Source: JBGTGG01 sp964398945
GTDB taxonomy: Bacteria; Bacteroidota; Bacteroidia; Cytophagales; Cyclobacteriaceae
Reading direction: 5' to 3'
NCBI GenBank assembly: GCA_964398945.1
Contig: CAYNOT010000005.1
Span: 174,988 to 238,987, forward strand
DNA: 64,000 bases
Shown here piece after piece: positions 53,429-63,018 of the stretch. A program made the position numbers and the translations under genes. The notes beneath the pieces are model-generated. The model saw only the letters and a program-made list of their open reading frames with translations. It had not been told where the DNA came from and searched no databases. Each line of letters opens with the position of its first letter. Positions within the stretch are counted from its first letter, which is position 1.

Positions 53429-54964
53429 TTAATTACCCACTTCGTGTGTTCCACTTTGAATTCGCTTTCCTGCTTTACCTTCTGCTCCGTGACTAAATTT
53501 AACATCACCTGCTTTTATTTTCAATCCAAAACTAAATTTCTTGCTGCCATCATCATAAGATGTGTATTTTATTATACCCAAATTATAAGATGTTTTAATC
53601 TTTCCTGTTAGTAAATTAGAAGTGCCTTCATCGTTCTTTACAGTTTTTAAGTGAACAAAGAACTCCGCGTTTAATATAAAACCAAAAGGTTTTTCAGATA
53701 ATGTTATGTTGTTAATATCTGCATTGGCTGACCCTTCGGCAAAATAACCAGCGTTTGTTTCGGAGGTACTATAACTACCTAATTTACCACTAGCGTTAAG
53801 TGAAGGAATTCCTACTTTACCTTCAACACCAATATCGGTCTGGTTGATCCCATCTACAAATTCATCTACTGGATTTCCAACCTTCTTTTCTAACCATTCA
53901 GCAAAAGCGATTCTATTTGTCAATATATCAACTGCTCCATACTTATCTTGCTCAAAAACAATTCCATCTACTTTTTTAGTTCCTATATATTTCCAATCTG
54001 AATCTACTAGAATATTAACACCATCCACATCCCTTATGTTGCTAAAGGCTTGAGGAAACTCCATTTTAAGGTTATGTATAGTCCGATTTTCAATCTCAAC
54101 ATCTGATTCATAAACAGTCGTAAAAACTTGAGTATAACTTCCTTCTTTACTTTGTTGCTGAATAGTGACAAATGCTTCAAGTCCATCTAAGTCAATCGCC
54201 ATTATTGGAGTATTTGAAGCAAACTGATAAGGTGTCAACATCGGATAAGATTTCGTCAACGGATCAACACTCAAAAACTTTGCTATCGCAGGATTATAGA
54301 TCCTAAACCCATAGTCATACGATGTGTTGCCCCACTCACCACTACTGTCTTTCTCTTTCCCATTAAACCCATATCTTGAAATCAAACTAGTTGTATCTGC
54401 CCAACTTCTCTCCTGCATATCCAAGCCAAACGGATAGTAATCACTGGTGCTCACTACGTTTGCCCACACACTATCACTTTGCATGTTGATGTTGTCGGTA
54501 ATAACACTCAACACATTGCCGAGATGGTTACTTAGTTCATAGTTGCGTTTACCTAGTATCTGTGTTCCTTCAGCTACTACATTTACTTTCATACCTAGCC
54601 TTGCGCTTCCGTAAATGGGTTGCTCCAATACCGTGGTATCTTTGTAAATGGTCATCACGTTTCCGCTGGCATCTCTAACATATCTCGTAACCAATGTTGT
54701 ATCGTGCTTCTCTACGCGTTTCTCTATCCGGTTGCCCATTCCATCGTAACGGAATTTTACAACTACACTATCGTTCTTCGTTTTTACTTCTTTTACCTTA
54801 CCATAAAGAGTCCAACTTATCTTCGAACCTTCTTCCTGGTCGGCAATCAAATTACCTATGGCATCATAAACAAATGGACCATCTTCAGGAATGTAAGCTG
54901 CAAATACATTGCCCTCTTCGGCTTCAAAATTATTTTGAATATAGATATTTTCTGTTGCCCTCAA
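53429..54964 (-). CDS. RHS-repeat C-terminal cassette 2 (5'-truncated), 511 aa
   Basis: The frame is open to about 55031, just after a stop within the junction repeat, and continues typical RHS text (LYESRKRPFKKEVPQIG, TENIYIQNNFEAEEG, DAIGNLIADQEEGSKISW, RYVRDASGNVMTIYKD, FLSVDPLTKSYPM). After IDLDGLEAF comes a ~250-residue variable domain, beta-rich at its end (LLTGKIKTSYNLGIIKYTSYDDGSKKFSFGLKIKAGDVKFSHG). No secretion signal or carrier is attached. It is followed by a membrane-protein gene that may be its immunity gene. 151 bp of its core are identical to cassette 3. Confidence 0.75.
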   Translation of the reverse strand: MRATENIYIQNNFEAEEGNVFAAYIPEDGPFVYDAIGNLIADQEEGSKISWTLYGKVKEVKTKNDSVVVKFRYDGMGNRIEKRVEKHDTTLVTRYVRDASGNVMTIYKDTTVLEQPIYGSARLGMKVNVVAEGTQILGKRNYELSNHLGNVLSVITDNINMQSDSVWANVVSTSDYYPFGLDMQERSWADTTSLISRYGFNGKEKDSSGEWGNTSYDYGFRIYNPAIAKFLSVDPLTKSYPMLTPYQFASNTPIMAIDLDGLEAFVTIQQQSKEGSYTQVFTTVYESDVEIENRTIHNLKMEFPQAFSNIRDVDGVNILVDSDWKYIGTKKVDGIVFEQDKYGAVDILTNRIAFAEWLEKKVGNPVDEFVDGINQTDIGVEGKVGIPSLNASGKLGSYSTSETNAGYFAEGSANADINNITLSEKPFGFILNAEFFVHLKTVKNDEGTSNLLTGKIKTSYNLGIIKYTSYDDGSKKFSFGLKIKAGDVKFSHGAEGKAGKRIQSGTHEVGN

Positions 54965-55028
54965 TTCTGATGGTGTTCCAATCTGAGGAACTTCCTTTTT
55001 AAATGGCCTTTTTCTACTTTCGTAGAGT

Positions 55029-55075
55029 GTCTCTTAATCGGGACAGTTTGTTGTAAAATTACTGTGGAACTGCCC
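55029..55075 (-). repeat. Cassette-junction repeat, copy 2
   Basis: Differs from 50775-50821 at two positions. It lies between the 5' end of RHS cassette 2 and the terminator of cassette 3's immunity gene. Confidence 0.7.
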
Positions 55076-55077
55076 CG

Positions 55078-55106
55078 GCAAAAAAAGCCCCGACTTGCGG
55101 GGCATT
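55078..55106 (-). terminator. Intrinsic terminator after 55125-55346
   Basis: GCCCCGCAAGTCGGGGC followed by seven T on the minus strand forms a strong GC hairpin with a U tail. It ends the cassette 3 transcript. Confidence 0.85.
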
Positions 55107-55124
55107 CCATTCTCTATACGTAAT

Positions 55125-55346
55125 CTACATTTCACTACGATACTTTACTTTCCACTTGGTTGGAGTATCGTCAAAATCTATACTCTCATTTTTATAGAAG
55201 AGTGTCCAAAGTGGTTCTTCGGGAAAGTTGTTCATTCTTAAATAGCACTCATCAATTTTATAAGCGTCACTTACAAAATCTCTCTCGCTTTCAGGAATTG
55301 GCTCCCATTTTAATTCTTGAACCAATAAATTTTCAATTGCTTTCAT
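55125..55346 (-). CDS. Small acidic protein, 73 aa, candidate immunity protein
   Basis: The chain contains WEPIPESERDFVSDAYKI, CYLRMNNFPEEPLWTLFYKNE and DDTPTKWKVKYR. Its start codon shares a base with the stop of RHS cassette 3, so it is translationally coupled. No signal or membrane segment: it would act in the cytoplasm. I recall similar small proteins behind Bacteroidota toxins but cannot verify it. Confidence 0.6.
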   Translation of the reverse strand: MKAIENLLVQELKWEPIPESERDFVSDAYKIDECYLRMNNFPEEPLWTLFYKNESIDFDDTPTKWKVKYRSEM

Positions 55347-56761
55347 TAGTCAACTCCCAATTTTTTATTTACGTCTGCATTTGGTTTTGTACCGCCCTGC
55401 ATTATTCTGGAATAATCTCCGTCATACTTTTTATTGTAATAATCAAAATCCCTAATAGGGTCTGATATATCCAAATCAGCTGCGGCTTTTCTATCTGACA
55501 TTAAATCTCTCGCCTGTTGCTTCAAAGAATTTCTTTGACCTACAACCATTCTTGCATTAGCTTCTGTCGGGTCAAGTTTTATATTTATTCCTTTAACCTG
55601 TTCGCTATACCAAGACCGAACCTCTTTATTATTTAGACCGCCTGTTGTTTCTCTAATGAATTTAGTATCGAAGCCCATTTTAAGCAAGCCATTTGCTACG
55701 CCCTTACTTCCATATTTAGCAACTAATTCACCCAATCCACCCCCTGCAAGGTCTCCAATAAATCCTGTCGCAAAATCTTGCAATGCTTGGTTTTGTGAAT
55801 AGTCAGAACCTGCATTGATTGCATTTACTAAAACATCTCCCGAAGCTGTGGCGGCTGCTTTTCCAATTCTTCCGCCTGGAACTCTCCAAGGTATTAAACC
55901 TTCTGCCGCTGAACGTGCAACCTGATAATAATTTACTGTTTCAAATGCTTGCCCGACACTTTCAACTTTAGGGTCAAAATAATATGCCATTGCTGCCTGT
56001 GCCAACATATCGGCTGCACCTGCTGCACCTGCTTTTAACAGTAGCGGAAGTATTGGGAGTTCTCCGTCAGGGTCTTTGTAAACTATTGGATTGTTGAGTG
56101 AATAAGCATAAGGCGAAAGCCCTGCAATCTCATTAAATTTAGGGTCAACATTCCAACGTCTGCCAGTGCGGGGGTCATAACCATAATCACCAAAACTATA
56201 ATGATTTCCAGAGCCTTTTACTTCGTCATCCCGTTCTAAACCTGAAAACCCATATCTGAAAGTCAACAATGTTGTATCCCTCCAACTCCTACCTTCCATA
56301 TCTAAACCAAATGGATAATAGTCACTTGTGCTAACAACATTTGTCCAGACAGAGTCACTCTGCATATTAATGTTATCGGTAATCACGGTTAGTACATTGC
56401 CAAGGTGATTACTCAACTCATAGTTACGTTTACCAAGAACCTGTGATCCCTCTGAAACCACTTGTGATTTCATTCCAAGACGAGTACTTCCATAAATGGG
56501 TTGCTCCAATACCGTGGTATCTTTGTAAATGGTCATCACGTTTCCGCTGGCATCTCTAACATATCTCGTAACCAATGTTGTATCGTGCTTCTCTACGCGT
56601 TTCTCTATCCGGTTGCCCATTCCATCGTAACGGAATTTTACAATTAAACTATCGTTCTTCGTTTTTACTTCTCCCTCCCCTCGGTCTGTGTCCCCACAGA
56701 CCGAAACAGACCGAAACTCCTTCACCCACCTCTTTGCCAAAGCTAATATCCCCGCTGACAA
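55346..56761 (-). CDS. RHS-repeat C-terminal cassette 3 (5'-disrupted by REP), 471 aa
   Basis: RHS core text begins at EVKTKNDS (about 56671) and runs through RYVRDASGNVMTIYKD, NHLGNVLTVITDN, YYPFGLDMEG and DYGYDPRTGRRWNVDPKFNE. The first ~30 residues come from a REP palindrome and foreign DNA. The C-terminal domain after LPILPLLLKAG has a helical glycine/alanine-rich part and a tail EANARMVVGQRNSLKQQARDLMSDRKAA that recurs in RHS toxins. Function of this tail is not known to me. The gene ends at the 73-aa candidate immunity gene. Confidence 0.72.
   Translation of the reverse strand: MSAGILALAKRWVKEFRSVSVCGDTDRGEGEVKTKNDSLIVKFRYDGMGNRIEKRVEKHDTTLVTRYVRDASGNVMTIYKDTTVLEQPIYGSTRLGMKSQVVSEGSQVLGKRNYELSNHLGNVLTVITDNINMQSDSVWTNVVSTSDYYPFGLDMEGRSWRDTTLLTFRYGFSGLERDDEVKGSGNHYSFGDYGYDPRTGRRWNVDPKFNEIAGLSPYAYSLNNPIVYKDPDGELPILPLLLKAGAAGAADMLAQAAMAYYFDPKVESVGQAFETVNYYQVARSAAEGLIPWRVPGGRIGKAAATASGDVLVNAINAGSDYSQNQALQDFATGFIGDLAGGGLGELVAKYGSKGVANGLLKMGFDTKFIRETTGGLNNKEVRSWYSEQVKGINIKLDPTEANARMVVGQRNSLKQQARDLMSDRKAAADLDISDPIRDFDYYNKKYDGDYSRIMQGGTKPNADVNKKLGVD
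56680..56707 (+). repeat. REP-like palindrome interrupting RHS cassette 3
   Basis: It differs from 49141-49168 at one position of the central bases and is followed by a repeat of its right arm (AGACCGAAAC). RHS homology stops exactly at its left side. Confidence 0.75.
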
Positions 56762-56871
56762 ACACCCACAAAAACCAAATTTTATAAAGTCACTTCATCC
56801 TTCATGCCTATTCACCATATTCCTTATTTTTGCCACCAAATCGATCAATCAAATAAGGAATTACCAATACC

Positions 56872-59685
56872 ATGGCCGAATACAGCAACCAGACCATCCG
56901 TGAAATTGAAAAGAAGTGGCAGCAAAAATGGGAACAGGATGCCGTTTACAAAGTCGGGCGCGACCCTTCCAAACCAAAATACTATGTGTTGGACATGTTC
57001 CCCTACCCGTCCGGGGCAGGATTGCACGTAGGCCACCCCCTCGGCTACATCGCTTCCGATATCGTTTCCCGCTATAAGCGGATCAAAGGTTTTAACGTAT
57101 TGCACCCGATGGGCTTCGACTCGTTCGGCCTTCCGGCAGAACAATATGCCATCCAAACGGGACAAGATCCTGCGATCACCACAGAGCAAAACATCAAGCG
57201 CTATATCGGGCAATTGAAAAACCTCGGCTTCTCCTTCGACTGGGACCGTGAGGTACGCACCAGCAATCCTGATTTTTATAAATGGACGCAGTGGATTTTC
57301 ATGCAGCTCTTCAATAGCTGGTACAACCAAAGCAACGATAAAACAGAACCGGTTCAAACGTTGATTGCTGTGCTTGAAAAATCAGGCAGTGCGCCTATCA
57401 ACGCTGCGTGCAACGAAGACACACCTGCCATCAGTGCAGCAGAATGGAACACATTGGACGAAGCAGGCAAAGAAAATTACTTACAACACTATCGCATTGC
57501 CTACTTATCGGAAACGATGGTGAACTGGTGCCCTGCTTTGGGAACAGTTTTATCAAATGATGAAGTGAAAGATGGTGTCAGCGAACGCGGTGGCCACCCG
57601 GTAGAGCGGTTGAAAATGTTGCAGTGGAGCATGCGCATCAGCGCGTACGCTGAAAGGTTATTGAATGGGCTGGATACAATCGACTGGCCTACCGCTGTAA
57701 AAGAAATGCAGCGCAACTGGATCGGAAAGAGTATCGGTACCGAACTCGACTTTGCCATGGAAAATGGAGAAGGCGTGATCAAAGTTTTTACCACACGCAT
57801 TGATACGATTTATGGAGCCACCTTTATGGTGATCGCACCGGAACATGAGCTGGTTGAAAAAATTACAACTGACGATCAACGCAAAGAAGTAGAAGCGTAT
57901 GTAGACGTTGCCAAGAACCGTTCGGAACGCGAGCGCATGAGTGAAGTAAAACGCGTTACCGGGGCGTTTACCGGGGCGTATGCCATCAATCCGTTCAACA
58001 ACGAAAAAATTCCGGTGTGGATTGCCGATTATGTGTTGGCGGGTTATGGCACCGGGGCAGTGATGGCAGTACCGGGCCACGATGAACGCGACCACCGTTT
58101 CGCCAAACAATTTGGCTTACCGATCATACAAGTTGTCGATGGGCCCGATGTGCAGGAAGAAGCGTTTGTCAGTTGGGATGCAAAAATTATAAACTCCGGT
58201 TTCATGAATGGCATGACTGTTTCCGAAGCCATTCTTGCAGGAATTAAAAAAGTTGAGGAATGGGGAACCGGAAAAGGCAAAACAAATTATAGAATCCGCG
58301 ATGCCATCTTCGGCAGGCAACGGTATTGGGGAGAGCCCTTTCCTGTATATTTTGAAAATGGTTTACCAAAACTGGTTGCGGAAAAACATCTTCCGATTGT
58401 GTTGCCTAAAGTAGATGCATACAAACCTACCGAAACAGGAGAGCCTCCGTTGGGTAGGGCAAAAAATTGGGGCTATTCAAAAACAAAAGGTGGTATCCAG
58501 GAAGAAACAAATGAGACAACCTATCCTTTCGAATTAACAACGATGCCCGGTTGGGCCGGAAGCAGTTGGTATTGGTTCCGCTACATGGATGCCAAAAACG
58601 AAAAAGAATTTTGCAGTAAAGAAAACGAGCAATACTGGAAAGATGTGGACTTGTACTTAGGCGGATCGGAACATGCCACCGGGCATTTGTTGTATTCTCG
58701 GTTCTGGTGCAAGGCGCTGAAAGATTTAGGATTTGTGGAAGCGGACGAGCCGTTTAAGAAGTTGATCAACCAGGGGCATATTCAGGGCATGTCAAAATTG
58801 GTTTATCGAATCAATGGCACGAACAAATTTGTTTCGCATGGTTTACGGAAAGACTATGATGTAACTGCGCTTCATACGGATGTCAACCTTGTAGACAATG
58901 ATGTGTTGGATGTTGAAGGGTTTAAAAAGTGGCGCGAAGATTATGCAAATGCTGAATTCATTTTAGAAAATGGCAAATACATCTGCGGAAGCGAAGTAGA
59001 AAAGATGTCGAAATCGAAGCACAACGTGGTGAACCCGGACGACATCGTTGAAAAATACGGAGCCGACACATTGCGCATGTATGAAATGTTTTTAGGACCG
59101 TTGGAGCAATCCAAACCGTGGAACACAAACGGTATCGATGGTGTGTATAAATTCATTCGAAAATTCTGGAACCTCTTCCATGATGGCACCGGAAATTTTT
59201 CAGTGTCGGATGCGGAACCCACCCGCGATGAATTAAAAGTATTGCACAAGACGCTAAAGAAAATTGAAGAAGATATTGCCAACTTCTCTTTCAATACGTC
59301 TGTGAGTGAGTTTATGATATGTACCAACGCATTGGGTGGATTGAAATGCAACAAGCGTGCGATCTTAGAGCCGTTGGTGATTGCCCTCTCCCCTTTTGCC
59401 CCCCATGTGGCAGAAGAGTTGTGGGAATTGTTGGGACATTCAACAACAATATCACAAGCAACCTATCCAACAGTGGATGAACAATACTTAACCGAAAACA
59501 CGTTTGAGTATCCGATTTCGGTAAACGGAAAAGTGCGCGCCAAAATGAGCTTCGCATTGGACATGCCAAAAGACGATATCGAAAAGCAAGTACTCGCTGC
59601 CGAGGTTGTCCAAAAATGGACGGAAGGAAAAGCCCCTAAGAAAGTGATTATCGTTCAGGGAAAGATTGTGAATTTAGTGGTGTAG
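56872..59685 (+). CDS. leuS: Leucyl-tRNA synthetase
   Basis: Class I synthetase of 937 aa with the HIGH-type signature YPSGAGLHVGHPLGY near residue 44, a large editing (CP1) insertion with TTRIDTIYGATFMVIAPEHELV and GTGAVMAVPGHDERD, and KMSKSKHNVVNPDD before the anticodon-binding domain. It charges tRNA-Leu in the cytoplasm. The length is slightly above the common 800-880 because of inserts typical of Bacteroidota. It is a housekeeping gene and marks the end of the RHS accessory block. Confidence 0.97.
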   Translation: MAEYSNQTIREIEKKWQQKWEQDAVYKVGRDPSKPKYYVLDMFPYPSGAGLHVGHPLGYIASDIVSRYKRIKGFNVLHPMGFDSFGLPAEQYAIQTGQDPAITTEQNIKRYIGQLKNLGFSFDWDREVRTSNPDFYKWTQWIFMQLFNSWYNQSNDKTEPVQTLIAVLEKSGSAPINAACNEDTPAISAAEWNTLDEAGKENYLQHYRIAYLSETMVNWCPALGTVLSNDEVKDGVSERGGHPVERLKMLQWSMRISAYAERLLNGLDTIDWPTAVKEMQRNWIGKSIGTELDFAMENGEGVIKVFTTRIDTIYGATFMVIAPEHELVEKITTDDQRKEVEAYVDVAKNRSERERMSEVKRVTGAFTGAYAINPFNNEKIPVWIADYVLAGYGTGAVMAVPGHDERDHRFAKQFGLPIIQVVDGPDVQEEAFVSWDAKIINSGFMNGMTVSEAILAGIKKVEEWGTGKGKTNYRIRDAIFGRQRYWGEPFPVYFENGLPKLVAEKHLPIVLPKVDAYKPTETGEPPLGRAKNWGYSKTKGGIQEETNETTYPFELTTMPGWAGSSWYWFRYMDAKNEKEFCSKENEQYWKDVDLYLGGSEHATGHLLYSRFWCKALKDLGFVEADEPFKKLINQGHIQGMSKLVYRINGTNKFVSHGLRKDYDVTALHTDVNLVDNDVLDVEGFKKWREDYANAEFILENGKYICGSEVEKMSKSKHNVVNPDDIVEKYGADTLRMYEMFLGPLEQSKPWNTNGIDGVYKFIRKFWNLFHDGTGNFSVSDAEPTRDELKVLHKTLKKIEEDIANFSFNTSVSEFMICTNALGGLKCNKRAILEPLVIALSPFAPHVAEELWELLGHSTTISQATYPTVDEQYLTENTFEYPISVNGKVRAKMSFALDMPKDDIEKQVLAAEVVQKWTEGKAPKKVIIVQGKIVNLVV

Positions 59686-59752
59686 GTGCAACAATGAAAG
59701 CAAGGGTTGGCAAAGACTTCAACCCCCAATGACACTGAGTTTTTACAAGTGT

Positions 59753-60982
59753 TTAGTTCCGAACTATTCTTAAACCATATACAAACCGGAAATAAGCATT
59801 TACAAAAATTTGTTGCTTGGCCATTATAATTATTGAAATAAGGCCCACCATGAACAAGCCGATGCTTTCTGCTTGAATGCTTGCCAATGTCACCAGTAAC
59901 ATCACGCGTATAATCTCCAGATAATAGATCCATCGCTGTTGTTCCATTAACGCACCGCAATTAATCAACGTCAATAGCAATAACATTACGCCTACGATCA
60001 CCTCACCAAGGGATAACTGATCAAGGAGGATCGTGAATACGAACAATCCTACTACGGAAGCTACCAACTGAACATTGACGTAAACACGTAGCCTAAACCT
60101 CGATCGAGGTTTAACCCTCTTTGGCAAAAGGAGCACCTCCAGTTCCCTACGTATATCCTGATCTAGTTCCTCAGGTCTGCCGAAGATAATGCGGATGGAT
60201 TTGCTGAAACTTCTGCTGCGTTTACAGGCCAGCCAAAGTTCGGCATAATAGTGGAAATGCTGCCAAAGGAAACTATAACTTTTTAACGGGTGTGTTAGTC
60301 CATAAACAGGCTTCTCTTCCTCACACTGAAACGTTCCAAATAGTTTATCCCAAATGATGAATATGTCTCCGTAGTTTTTATTCAGGTACTTTTCGTTTGA
60401 GGCGTGGTGGACCCCGTGATGAGATGGCGTAATAAGGATATGCTCAAGCCAACCGAGTTTTCCAATAACCTGTGTGTGCGTAAAAAAGGAGTAAGTACCG
60501 TGAACAACAAGGATTGCGATTACCATTCCCGGATGAAACCCCGCAAGTGGAAGAAGGCACCAGAAAACATTTCTTATTATGGCTTGGAGGGTTGTTATCC
60601 TGGCAGAAACAGTGTAGTTGAATTCCTCGCTTTGGTGATGCACAATATGTGCCCCCCAAAACAGGTTGATTTCATGACCAAGGCGATGATACCAATACCA
60701 GATAAAGTCTGTTGTCAATAGAAGCAATATCCACACTGCCCAATGGTTTGGAATCTGGAACAGGCCAAAATTTTCATAGAGATAATAATAGAAACCATAA
60801 AAGCTTCCGGTTATAAAAAGGTTCAACAGTCGTTCTGCTATGCCGACAGAAATGTTGGCGACTGACGATTCATAATTAAAGTGGGAAGCTTTTCCGATTC
60901 TCCAGGCAATCCAGAATTCAAGCCCAAGGAAAGTGAAGAATGCAGGGACGATGAAGGCGGTCGAATCCGCTCGAGACTTCAA
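59753..60982 (-). CDS. Sterol desaturase / fatty acid hydroxylase family protein, 409 aa
   Basis: Several membrane helices surround the histidine motifs HRLGHE, HIVHHQSEEFN and HGVHHASNEKYLNKNYGDIF, which bind a di-iron centre. Members hydroxylate or desaturate lipids at the inner membrane; substrates include fatty acids, sterols and alkylglycerols. The last 100 residues add four more hydrophobic segments. It is convergent with leuS, with 67 bp between them. Confidence 0.85.
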   Translation of the reverse strand: MKSRADSTAFIVPAFFTFLGLEFWIAWRIGKASHFNYESSVANISVGIAERLLNLFITGSFYGFYYYLYENFGLFQIPNHWAVWILLLLTTDFIWYWYHRLGHEINLFWGAHIVHHQSEEFNYTVSARITTLQAIIRNVFWCLLPLAGFHPGMVIAILVVHGTYSFFTHTQVIGKLGWLEHILITPSHHGVHHASNEKYLNKNYGDIFIIWDKLFGTFQCEEEKPVYGLTHPLKSYSFLWQHFHYYAELWLACKRSRSFSKSIRIIFGRPEELDQDIRRELEVLLLPKRVKPRSRFRLRVYVNVQLVASVVGLFVFTILLDQLSLGEVIVGVMLLLLTLINCGALMEQQRWIYYLEIIRVMLLVTLASIQAESIGLFMVGLISIIIMAKQQIFVNAYFRFVYGLRIVRN

Positions 60983-61241
60983 TAATTATAATAGATACCA
61001 ATGTTGAAGAAACTATTTACAATTTTTTTTATATCATACTTATTTGGTGGGATTTATAGTTTTTGTATACTTGCACCTTGCAAAACCAAACTATTTTAAA
61101 CAACCCTATACGGCAGATGGAAATGCGAGGCATTAGCTACTGTGTCTGACGACCCAAGAATTTATGGGGTCACTTTGAAATATAATTTTTAATTGGCATT
61201 AACAGCTAAAATCATTTAGTAGATTTTAAAATCACCATATT

Positions 61242-62144
61242 ATGAAGGCTAACATTTATAATACTTTGATTTTGCAAACAAAGACTATGGGTAAAATTAC
61301 AACAGTCCACATATCAGTCATTATTGTTCTACTTAAAATCATATTGATTGCGAGTGTTTTATATCTTTTCTTACCTCAGGCCACTGAAAGTGATTTACTT
61401 TTTGATAGTACTTTTTTCTGGTTTTTATTAGCTGGCTTTTTAGCTCAATTAGTAGATGGTTCTTTAGGTATGGCTTATGGGGTAACCTCAAACTCTATTT
61501 TATTAAGCTTTGGCTTATCTCCGAGATTGGCGTCAGCTGCGGTTCATACAGCAGAGGTTTTTACAACCGGTGTATCCGGATTGTCTCACATTCGATTTGG
61601 CAATTTTGATAAAAAATTGTTTTTGAAACTATTAATACCGGGGGTGGCAGCTGCTTCAATTGGTGCTTTTTTACTTGGTTCTGTTATTGATGGAAAAACC
61701 ATTAAACCTTTTGTCAGTGCTTATCTTGTAGCGCTGGGGGTATTAATTCTTGTTAAGGCATTTAAGAAAAAAGTTAAAACCAAGGAAAATCTAAAACACG
61801 CATCCTATTTCGCTTTAGCGGGTGGATTTTTGGATGCTATAGGCGGTGGTGGCTGGGGACCAATTGTAACTTCAAACCTGATTCGACAGGGGAATACCCC
61901 AAATGTTGTGATTGGAACAGTTAACACTGTGGAGTTTTTTGTGACATTTTGTAGTGCAGGGATATTGCTCTACTTTACGGGTATTCAAAGTTGGCAAATT
62001 ATATTAGGACTTATCATTGGAGGAACATTAGCAGCTCCTCTGGGTGCTTTTATAACCAAAAGGATTCCCCACAAACCCATGATGATTGTGATTGGAATAT
62101 TAATCATTCTTGTCTCTTCTTTAACACTCATTAAATCTTTTTAA
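61242..62144 (+). CDS. TauE/SafE-family sulfite/sulfoacetate-type exporter, 300 aa
   Basis: About eight membrane helices are present, with the two family repeats DGSLGMAYGVTSNSILLSFG and GGGWGPIVTSNLIRQG and the motif AAVHTAEVFTTGVSGLSH. The ATG at 61287 (MGKITTVH) is an alternative start. Members are linked to export of sulfite or organosulfonates, though other anions are known. It precedes the peroxiredoxin by 26 bp, so the two may be co-transcribed. No SAM riboswitch or YCTAY-N7-RTAGR palindrome was seen upstream. Confidence 0.85.
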   Translation: MKANIYNTLILQTKTMGKITTVHISVIIVLLKIILIASVLYLFLPQATESDLLFDSTFFWFLLAGFLAQLVDGSLGMAYGVTSNSILLSFGLSPRLASAAVHTAEVFTTGVSGLSHIRFGNFDKKLFLKLLIPGVAAASIGAFLLGSVIDGKTIKPFVSAYLVALGVLILVKAFKKKVKTKENLKHASYFALAGGFLDAIGGGGWGPIVTSNLIRQGNTPNVVIGTVNTVEFFVTFCSAGILLYFTGIQSWQIILGLIIGGTLAAPLGAFITKRIPHKPMMIVIGILIILVSSLTLIKSF

Positions 62145-62169
62145 ACATCTTACTATAAATTTCAAAATT

Positions 62170-62808
62170 ATGGCACATTTAAGATTAGGGGATACTGCTC
62201 CCGACTTTAACGCAGAAACAACCGAAGGAAAAATCAATTTTTACGAATGGCTTGGTGGAAGCTGGGGGATATTGTTTTCGCATCCTGCTGATTTCACCCC
62301 GGTATGTACAACTGAGCTGGGAAGAACCGCCAAACTCAAAGATGAATTTGATAAGCGGGGTGTAAAAGTAATAGCGTTGAGTGTTGACCCCTTGGGTAGT
62401 CACCAAGAGTGGGTTAAGGACATCAATGAAACACAAAATACCACTGTGAATTTCCCCATCATTGCCGATCATGACAGAAAGGTAGCTGAGGCGTATGATA
62501 TGATCCATCCCAATGCTTCAGAAAAAGCAACTGTGCGTTCTGTTTTTGTTATTGGAACTGACAAGAAAATCAAACTTACACTAACCTATCCGCCTTCAAC
62601 AGGAAGAAATTTCGATGAGTTGATTCGAGTCATTGACAGTCTTCAGCTTACAGCTAACCACCAGCTTGCTACTCCTGCCGATTGGAAGAATGGGGAGGAT
62701 GTCGTGATATCACCATCGGTGAGCAATGAAGAAGCCGAAAAGCGATTTCCTGGTTTCAAAACGATAAAACCTTATTTGAGAACTACCAATAGCCCAAATT
62801 TAAAATAA
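62170..62808 (+). CDS. 1-Cys peroxiredoxin (Prx6 type), 212 aa
   Basis: The peroxidatic Cys47 lies in HPADFTPVCTTELG. No resolving Cys follows. The long C-terminal arm (LATPADWKNGEDVVISPSVSNEEAEKRFPGF) with KTIKPYLRTT is diagnostic of the Prx6 group. It reduces hydrogen peroxide and organic peroxides in the cytoplasm. The upstream neighbour is the TauE/SafE exporter, which suggests protection under sulfite or oxidative stress. Confidence 0.92.
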   Translation: MAHLRLGDTAPDFNAETTEGKINFYEWLGGSWGILFSHPADFTPVCTTELGRTAKLKDEFDKRGVKVIALSVDPLGSHQEWVKDINETQNTTVNFPIIADHDRKVAEAYDMIHPNASEKATVRSVFVIGTDKKIKLTLTYPPSTGRNFDELIRVIDSLQLTANHQLATPADWKNGEDVVISPSVSNEEAEKRFPGFKTIKPYLRTTNSPNLK

Positions 62809-63018
62809 TAATTTTCGCCCAAACCAGCTTAAGGAGACTCCAGACTATTTTTATCGAACAAGTCGAAACTGCAAGCAATCGAAAATCAAAAAAACGGGAA
62901 GAGCAAAAAAAAAAAGAAAAGGAAGTTTCATTTTCCTGGCCATGGTTGGCCGCTAGCAAATCGATAATTTGACTAACTTCGAGGGAATATTTAATATAAA
63001 ATGACTAACCCTTGCATT

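Noticed and set aside
61083..61241. SAM switch or sulfur palindrome upstream of the TauE/SafE gene
   Set aside because: No GGTGCTAA-type core or CCTAT-N7-ATAGG palindrome was found, so the exporter is not placed in the regulon despite its sulfur link.
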